In this document: positions 1-8,300 of the stretch, one piece after another | How positions within the stretch are numbered: position 1 is the stretch's first letter | Layout: each line of letters starts with the position of its first letter | Assembly (NCBI GenBank): GCA_002633005.1 | Contig: NMRA01000310.1 | Span: 4,624-68,623, forward strand | Length of the DNA: 64,000 nucleotides | Origin: Phoronis australis | Taxonomy: Eukaryota > Phoronida > Phoronidae | Direction of reading: 5' to 3' | Translations under genes and position numbers: made by a program | The notes under the pieces: generated by a model | Seen by the model: only the letters and a program-made list of their open reading frames with translations | What the model was told of the DNA's origin: nothing | The model's database searches: none

Positions 1-61
1 AGGTGTAAGTTGCTGCTTATTTGTGCGTGAACGTGGTGTTGATTGCCTTGTTATTGTAGAC

Positions 62-626
62 TGAAGTGATATTTCCAAAGCCAGAGGTCTTACTTTACAT
101 CCTAGTTGTCCGTGGTCGAGCTCAATAGTTCTGCTTAGGTGTATGGTCTGGATATCGAATGCCGCTCTGCATCCAAACATAAATAATCTACAGTTTCTAA
201 AAATCGTAACCAAGGCACACGCGCAACGTCGGATCTCGGTTTTCCGCGACTTACGGCTCCCCGCCTGTGGAACGAAAAGCTCACCTAGATCGACTGCCGG
301 GCGTGCTTCGAAATTCAGAAAAAATAGAACTTAGAGCAACAATTTTCCAGTTCCCTCCCCAGGTTCCGCCAAAAATTGCCACTCACGACTGATCGAAAAA
401 ACTAAAATAATCTACGGGAAGGTCTGATCCCTCTCCACCTAGTCCCACCAGGTATACGAAAACAGGGTCGCTCGCGCAATCAAATTAGTTCGCTAAATAG
501 CGACTATGCCAATGTAGTGATATTTCCAAAGGTCTTACCTTACATTTTAGTTGTCCGTGGTCGAGCTCAATAGTTCTGCTTAGGTGTTTGGTCTTGATAT
601 CGAATGCCGCTCTGCATCCAAACATG
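62..626. repeat. 120-bp direct duplication, copies at 62-181 and 513-626
   Basis: Both copies run from GTGATATTTCCAAAG through GTCCGTGGTCGAGCTCAATA to ATGCCGCTCTGCATCCAAAC with few differences, and about 330 bp of unrelated sequence separates them. I do not recognise the family. It could be a pair of repeat copies or the remnant ends of a larger insertion. Confidence 0.7.
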
Positions 627-1098
627 TGTATCGGCCGCAGGGCCGCTTAATTAATATTCATGATGCGCCCTCATTGGCCATTACCGGCATATGGGCCAGA
701 CAGCCAACGTCAGCAGTCTCCAAGACGAACAACAGTCGTCTTCCGATACCGATAGAGGGCGTGCACGGCTGAAGGCCAGTGCAGCAGTGACACCAGTCAA
801 ATAACGTCTCACTACACTATTACTCAGCCTCAGGTCCTGGCCCTTATCATGTTCAATGCTGACATTACTGTTCAATGCCAATGCAAATGGAGTTCAACAA
901 ATAGTATTGTTTACAATCTTATTTGCCAGCAGATAGCTCTCAATTTCATGACGCTCAAAGTTAACGCATATGATCACTCCACTAACTTAACTGCTGAATA
1001 ACTTTTGTGCTGTGGTAACCAAACTAAACCAATCAAGCAGGAGTGAAGTTTTTAATTACATTAGTTTTGAATCTGGTTTTGTTAATAGTTGCATTCAC

Positions 1099-1185
1099 GG
1101 GTTCCTGATTTGAGAACCAGTTACTCCCACTGAATAACGCTTGTTGTTCAGTGGTAGTAACTGATTCTCAAATTAATGTCGTAAA
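1099..1185. repeat. Foldback element, copy 1
   Basis: TTTGAGAACCAGTTAC and its near-complement GTAACTGATTCTCAAA enclose CCACTGAATAACGCTTGTTGTTCAGTGG, whose two ends also pair, so nearly the whole 85 bases can fold as one hairpin. A related element lies 200 bp downstream and another near 22893. Confidence 0.65.
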
Positions 1186-1193
1186 TGCCGAGA

Positions 1194-1268
1194 TTGCCCG
1201 ACCTCGGGAATCAAACCTGCGACCCCGATTTAACTGGCGAGCGTGCTAACCATTCAGCTAATAGGCAA
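1194..1268 (-). repeat. Degenerate tRNA-like sequence
   Basis: On the minus strand this 75-base stretch shows an A-box-like TAGCTGAATGGTTAGC and a B-box-like GGTTTGATTCCC with TTGCC/GGCAA able to pair at the ends. The cloverleaf is imperfect, so I read it as a tRNA pseudogene or the head of a tRNA-derived SINE, not a working tRNA. Confidence 0.5.
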
Positions 1269-1379
1269 TTGCCCGTTAGTGAGTGGCTAACAGAGGCTCA
1301 TATGTGATTCACCGGAAGCACTTTCACAACATTAATTTCAAATCAGGGACCCACCTGTCTGACGACACTGGTCAGATAT

Positions 1380-1470
1380 AACAGTCCATGGTTTTGAGAA
1401 CCAGTCAATCACTGAATAACGGCCCATTATTTAGTGGATGAAACTAGTTCTCAAAATCAGGGACCGCTTT
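1380..1470. repeat. Foldback element, copy 2
   Basis: TTTTGAGAACCAGT and ACTAGTTCTCAAAA form the arms, with CACTGAATAA and TTATTTAGTG pairing inside. It is the same family as the copy at 1099. Confidence 0.65.
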
Positions 1471-2161
1471 ATCTGACCAGTGCCCTATCTGACTAGTACC
1501 AAGAAGATTTTATTTCGCGTTTTTTGTATATCCACTTCGATCCGAAGCTGTTATTCTCGAGACCTCTATTAACTCATCATTGCATAACTCATCATTGCAT
1601 AACTCATCACTTTTTATTTGTCGCGTTTTCTTGGTCTCAATTTCATGCTCATTCATTGACGTGTATAAAGTAACAGTTTAGTCATTGTTAAGTCATCGTT
1701 TCCCTTAACTCGTCGCTCAAAAGTGAATTCTGCCCTCTCAGTTGCATGCATTTTTATGCTTAAGTTGTCACCATTCACCAGTCGATTTGTATTGTCATGT
1801 GTATTTGCGGCAAGTGTGATTGTGGCAGCTTGAATAACAACAGATTTTACAAAGGGCTGTCAATCAATATCGGATTCACTCCTATTAAAGAGAATTTTAA
1901 AGGTTCAACTCTTCTTAACACAATAGCTAACATCATCATGCATGCAAATCGTCACTTAGCATTTCAGTTACTGATAATGAAGTACTTAAATTTACTAACC
2001 AAGTACAGCTACTTCTGGCAATTGTTGTGATTTGTGTGTAAGATTGTGAAAAAAAAACCCAGTGGATTGAAGAGTTGGGAGTTTCAGGACCACTGTAAGG
2101 GATTAGTTCCTAATAGAATATCCCCTTAAATGTGGCTGTGTCTTGTATGTTGCCAGGTGCC

Positions 2162-2373
2162 ATGTCTGGTCTAGAAGAGATAGGAATTCCGGGCTCTGAG
2201 TACCTGCGCGAGGCACTCACCAACTGCTCTGACCCCATTACAGCCATAGAGGAGTTCCAAGAACACAATGGCATATTGTTGCCATCACTACGACCTGCGC
2301 TGCCCTTTCTTGACCTCCACGGCGTCGACAGGTTGGAGTTCCACCAGTCAGTGGTAGAGGAGCTGAGAGAGAG
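2162..2373 (+). CDS. NELFB: NELFB coding exon 1
   Basis: Encodes residues 1-70 and two bases of codon 71. It begins MSGLEEIGIPGSEYLREALT and contains the conserved LLPSLRPALPFLDLHG and EFHQSVVEELRER blocks. The donor after 2373 reads GTATGC. Ending two bases into a codon, it joins exon 2 (starting G) to form AGG, which gives ELRERLIQQ, a close match to ELRDKLLER in human NELF-B. Reading on past the donor loses similarity at once, which supports the boundary. Confidence 0.93.
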
Positions 2374-5300
2374 GTATGCAGGGAGAGTAATTAGTGGTGA
2401 TGACATGGGAGGGGGAATAGGGGCAGGGAGTGGGTAGGGTACAGGGGGAAGAGGGTAGGTTACAGGGAAAGATGGGTAGAGGAGTTTGGGTGAGTGTAAC
2501 TGGAAGAGGGAAGGAATGGAGGAGGTGTGGGGGGACAGGGAGAGGTCGAGCTTGGGAATGGTAGCTGGAGAGATGTGTAGACAATTTTGTTGTACAGTAT
2601 GTTACCTAAACATATGGTCAACTGAACACTGGTATCTAATATAATAGCTGCTCAAAGCTTGCAAATTGCTTTGATTGTATTACCAATATTTTTGTATTTT
2701 TTCTACGTCTGGAAATATATTTTATTTGCATTATGACCGCATTAAATGTTGGTGCCAGTTAAAAATCAATTACGAAAATTGTCAAAGACTTTACTCTCAA
2801 GTGGTATTAGTGAGAACATCATCTCATATATCCTTGACCTTCCCGCGAAATAAACCCACTGTTGACGTAAGTGGTCCAGTAGAGTAAGAAGTGCTGACAC
2901 AGCTTGCAGGTGAATACAGCAGACTGCAAGCAAGCACAGGGTTAATAATAGTAGTGAAAGAAATTCTGACTCTATGTGCAAATTACATATTGGATGGCTA
3001 CAATCCAAAACATTGAAATAACTGTAGTGAAGGAAATGCTGACACTGTTTACATGTTAATATAGCAGATTGCAATCCATTACAGCATTAATATCAATAAT
3101 GAAGAAAGTGCTGATAATGTTTGCAGGTTAATACAGCAGATTGCAAACCAGTCCAGCAGTAGCAGCAAGGAGAAGCATCACAAGCTGAAAGACTTACTGG
3201 ACAAAAGCTTTTGTTTGGTGAAGAACAAACTGCTTCAGCCAGTTGTCATGACGATATTGAAACACATGACACGTATTCCTGACAACTATTTACAGCAGGT
3301 GAGAAACCCAGTCACAAGTTTTACCACTTTGAAAACATGCCGTAAATGTTATTGTCTATTCCTATTCCTGTTTTGCCAAAAATGTTCAAAATTTTGTTGT
3401 GAGTTGGTGATAGTCGTATAAAGTTTTTTATATAAGTAATTTTGTTTTCTTGTTAACTTTCATTGAAAATTTTGATAAAATGTGAGTTCGTTGTTCTGCC
3501 ATATTATGTTCTAATTTGAAGAAACTTTACAATAACCCCATCTTTGTCAGCACATTGATGATCAAATCACTCACGTATTCCCTTTTACCATTTAGATTCT
3601 CAAAGACAAGGAACTCTACAAGGAATGCTCAACAGAGGTCAAACGACAGATCTGGCAGGAGAACCAGTCTTTGTTTGGCGACGAAGTCTCACCACTTCTC
3701 ACCCAGTATATAAACACTAAGCAGAACTTACTGTTCACACCTGTCACCGACAGCGGCACGTTCTTCACGCCCTCGCCCAAGACACGTCGCCAGTCGGAGG
3801 TCGTGCAAACTCTGACCGACATGATTGGCAGGAATGTACTACTGTACGACATGGTGCTACAGTTCTTAAGAACGTTGTTCTTACGGACGCGTAACGTACA
3901 CTATTGTACATTGAGGGTGGAGGTACTGATGAGCCTGCATGACCTGGAGGTTAGTAGGTCGCATTAAAGGTACATGTACTGATAGTTAGGTCAAATCAAG
4001 ATGTTGAACTAAAGCTACGTATGCCAGTAATCAGATCAAATTAAAATCAAATAGGAGTACGGTAAAGTTTTACGCATTTCAGATAAAAATAATAAATTGC
4101 CAAAACTGACCGTTTCAATTTTTCAATTGGGCTTCTAACTTTGTTGGGAATGACCTCAATATCAGATCCATTTGTCTGATGGTAGCTATGAATTATGGGA
4201 AACCATTAATTTGGTGCTAATTCCGTTAACAGTAAAAATGAATGGTAATTGTTATTAATGCTTTAACATTCTAATTACAGAGTGACTTCGCCACCTTACT
4301 AACTTTCCTGTTAATTTCCCTTCACACTCAGTCATGGGGAAGGCTACTGTGATGATGAATTTGGCTTCCACCCAGGGGTCATGACTGGGAATTCTGGGTC
4401 ATTTTCTATGTCAACTTTTGGCTTGTACTATATGTTGAATTTTTGTTCGCAGGTTCATGAGATTTGTAACGTGGACCCATGCCATAAGTTTACCTGGTGC
4501 CTTGATGCCTGTATTCGTGAGCGCTTCGTCGATACCAAGCGTTCTCGTGAGCTGCAAGGATTCCTGGACGGAATCAAACGAGGCCAAGAGCAGGTTTTGG
4601 GGTGAGTGGCTGTTTACACATATCGTAAGTTGTTTTGTTTGAAACAATGAGATTCACAATATTCTGAAGTGACATGGTATCACCTTGGTTGCTCAAAAGG
4701 TCGGGGCATAGTCTTTACTCGTAATCAAACTTGAAATTATTTTTAACATTTTCTGTTCTACGTTTGTATGTACTCAAGATAAGTGTCTGTTGTTCTGTGA
4801 TCGAGTATGTAGTGCTTTATGTGGATCAGTGTATACTCCTATTCTGACTTGATGACCCCAGCATTAAAGCCATAAGGTCAAGTTGAAATTTGGAGTTTTT
4901 ACTCAAAATCTTGAGTTTTTTTCTCGAAATCTTGAGTTTTTACTCAAGTTTTAGCTCGAATCTTGTGGTCATGAAGTGGGACTTTGGACTACACAGTGGT
5001 CTGCATAGTCCACTTTGCATATACATAACTTTATATATTTTCACTCATCTATGGCCCGCGTACATCACTGGTAAGTGTAACGCATGGCAATTGAACTTTT
5101 TTACGGATAATGTAAAATGTCATACACAAAGCATTGTGGGATATCTGATGTCTGAAGGAACATTTCCTGCTGCTAGAAGTTTGGTTAGGCAGTAGTAAGT
5201 GGGTAGTATCTATCCAAAGTCAACGGCCAGCTTACTGAGCAGAGGATCGTCTATGTCGCATGTTCTTGATCCTGGATTCTAGATTGGATGACACGTATCC

Positions 5301-8300
5301 CACAAATCTTTGCTCTGGATATTCACACTTCTGTTTTCGCTGTCACTAAAAACGTCAGTGTCCATATCAAAACCCAACTCGTAAGATACTGAATACATCC
5401 CTAGGAAAAACGTCACGGTGACATTTTCGCATCAAAGAGCATTGTCAGTTATGTTACATTCTCTTTGATTTTTTTTACGGATAATGTAAAATGTCTTATA
5501 CACAAAGGATTGTGGGATATCTGATGTCTGAAGGAGCATTTCCTGCTGCTAGGTGTTTTGTTAGGCAGTAGGAGTGGGTAAAGCATCACGGAGACGTTCA
5601 CACGTCAAATAGCATTCTTGTCACTTTATATGTTACATTCCTTCTTTTCTAGTGACCTTGCCATGATCTTGTGTGATCCCTATGCTGTGTACACTGTTGC
5701 CATGACAGCGCTGAAAGCACTACAGCACTGTATTAACACTGAAGTACTCTCCAGGGTAAGGAGATCTGGGGTGTGCTTCGTGAAGGTGACGTAAGACTTA
5801 AGACAGAAATTTGGTCTAACGCTCCCATTTTATAATTCTTGAATAAAGGTTTAGCCAAGTAATTAATGAGTGTACCATAGTCTAGAAATTGTCTCAGATT
5901 TGTGTATGTTCTCAGAGACTTTGCACTTTTGCTAAAGTGGGATTTAATTATTTTTCAGAACGAGTTGTGTGGAGCGTAAGACCAAATTTCTGTCTTGAGT
6001 CCTAAGTCACTTTCATGAAACGGACCCCTGGGAGTCCCTACTACTCCCCCATTTTGGCTGATACGAGTTCACAACTGGCTGATTACGAATGGTCATCCTA
6101 CCAATCAGGTCATCATTCATAGCATGATTCATGGAAACTTCTTTTAGTGACTCATAATTATTCATAAAATAATTGCAGGAAGTCCAGTACATGTATGTGC
6201 CCTGGCCGCGTATGGAGACCCATTGCAATGATCATCTGAAACCATTTTTATGCTTTATTAATAGATGGTTAAAATCGAGCTGGGGAGCTAGAGATCCGAC
6301 TCGAGGGTCCAGCAGGGTGCTCCAGTGGGGTGCTCCAGCAGGGTGCTCCAGCAGGGTGCTCCAGCGAGGTGCTCCAGCAGGGTGCTCCAGCGAGGTGCTC
6401 CAGCAGGGTGCTCCAGCGGGGTGCTCCAGCAGGGTGCTCCAGCGGGGTGCTCCAGCGGGGTGCTCCAGCGGGGTGCTCCAGCGGGGTGCTCCAGCGGGGA
6501 CTCAAACCCACATCCTTGAGGAAGCAGACACTTATCCGACTAGGCATCCTCTCACGTATCATGGCTCAATCATTAGAAATCATATAAACAATCATTATTG
6601 ATGATAAAATTTGCATAAAAATTACATCATCTGTTGGTGTCAATTCTTATCAACCATTTATATCATATTTTCCCATTCACATGGTGCTCAGAGAAATGGT
6701 CAATTCGAAATTTCATTTAAAAATTTGTTATGATGAATTATGATCAACTAAAATTGCCTGTGCACAAACGTCTGCTAGTCAGAAGTGCAGTTCATGAGAC
6801 TGCTTTCCCAGTGGGTAAATCAACAGTTAGTGATCAAGTCAAAAATGTGATATTCAAAGTTGATCAACCAATTTGTGATCAAGTCAATAATGTCAGATTC
6901 AAAGTTGACCAAACAAAGTTTGTTATGGTGCATCAAGCAGCACTTTGTATTTATCAGTCGGGCTGTTAACTGAAAGTCTTTGAGGTCAAAAGTTCGTAGT
7001 TCAAACCCTTGTGATTTGTAGGAGAGTCAGGAGCTACTCCTTATGTTGCGCATGCTGACACTTGGCGCCACCGCGTGGCATATGTTGGACAGTCAAACAT
7101 TCAAGGAAAAGAAGATTGTGAGTTGTAGTAGCTTGAGATGCACTCTTATGATGCAGAAAACACGTGAGATGCTTGCAAAGAGAAATCTTTGCTTAACGAG
7201 TGAAAACTGTAAATTTTCCCACAATTCAATATTACATCCTCACCAACCACCAATCATTTCACAGCCAACAGTTATGCTAATGTGCACTTTCTAGTAAGAT
7301 CTCAAAGTTATTCGCAAAACGCTCACCTTTCAGTTATGGGATTTTGAAAGGTCTTTCATGATTTCACTTTTCTTGCAAGAAGATTTACTCTGCAAACGCA
7401 CCCCTGGCCATTTGTGCCGTAAGTTTCGTTCATTCTTACTTTGCCCGAGTCTGCAGAGTACTACTTGGAAAGGTATTGCACGTAACTGTGTTCTACACTT
7501 TTTATCAGTAGTTCAACATTTTGCTGTGGAAATAAATTTCTTGTAAATTTTCAGGTGAGGTATGTAATTAGCAAAGGACCATTGATTGATTTTTGACATT
7601 GCGGCCACATAACAGCTATTTCTTGCAAAAGGAATTTCCAAAATTATCTTTTTTCAAAGTTTCAAAGGTTTTTTACCTTCTGTCAAGTAGAACTTGACGA
7701 TGGTTGCATATCAAACATATTATGTATTGAATTGGTGAAGAATTATAATTATAATTACGATTTGTGTCTGCACCTCTCTGGGAGACATTTGTCCTTTCAA
7801 ATGTTAATCCTGTGTTGCCGTTGATGACAGGACGTCCAGTTGATGATCAAGTTTGTGCCCAGTCTCATGACTATGATGGTGGATGACCAGATACATGTGG
7901 TCCAGTCCAAGCTCCCCGACGAGCGTCCGGCCAGCGTCAAATCAGCACCTTACTTCTACCTGTCCTATGTAGGAGAGAGTCCCCTGGCTGGTATTCTTTC
8001 GATTTACTACACTCTTCAAGGTACGCAACTGTGCTCACTGAATCTCTGCTTACTAGCAGTTTTGGCTTAAAGTGAAGTTGCACGCTAATTCCTTATCTCT
8101 GTGATTGCTTGGCCAAATTAGTTAGAAACACAACATATAGCAATGATGTGAATATTAAGTTAGGTTGAAAATTTCCAAATGTTTTTAAGAATGAGTTTTG
8201 CGTCATTTGCAGATTTTTTTGATTCACATTTACAAGTTGGCATTGAATGCAGCTAAGTTTTACTACACAAAGAATATTTCTATCACATAAGTCTGTTTGT

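Larger units (their letters stand above)
1..2161. other. Upstream region of NELFB, no coding exon seen
   Basis: I see no convincing coding exon here. The stretch holds a 120-bp direct duplication (about 62-181 and 513-626), two short foldback elements and a degenerate tRNA-like sequence. The promoter and any non-coding first exon of NELFB should lie here. A pyrimidine-rich tract ending in AG at 2155-2156, five bases before the NELFB start codon, looks like a 3' splice site and suggests that an untranslated exon lies upstream. I could not place its donor or a transcription start. Confidence 0.5.

Noticed and set aside
2132-2161. Longer NELFB N-terminus from the in-frame ATG at 2147
   Set aside because: MLPGA has no counterpart in the family, and the tract ending AG at 2155-2156 looks like an intron end, so ATG 2162 is preferred.
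6173-6601. Open frames rich in GAPAGCSS on both strands
   Set aside because: Translation of the 13-bp minisatellite in three frames; no codon signal outside it.
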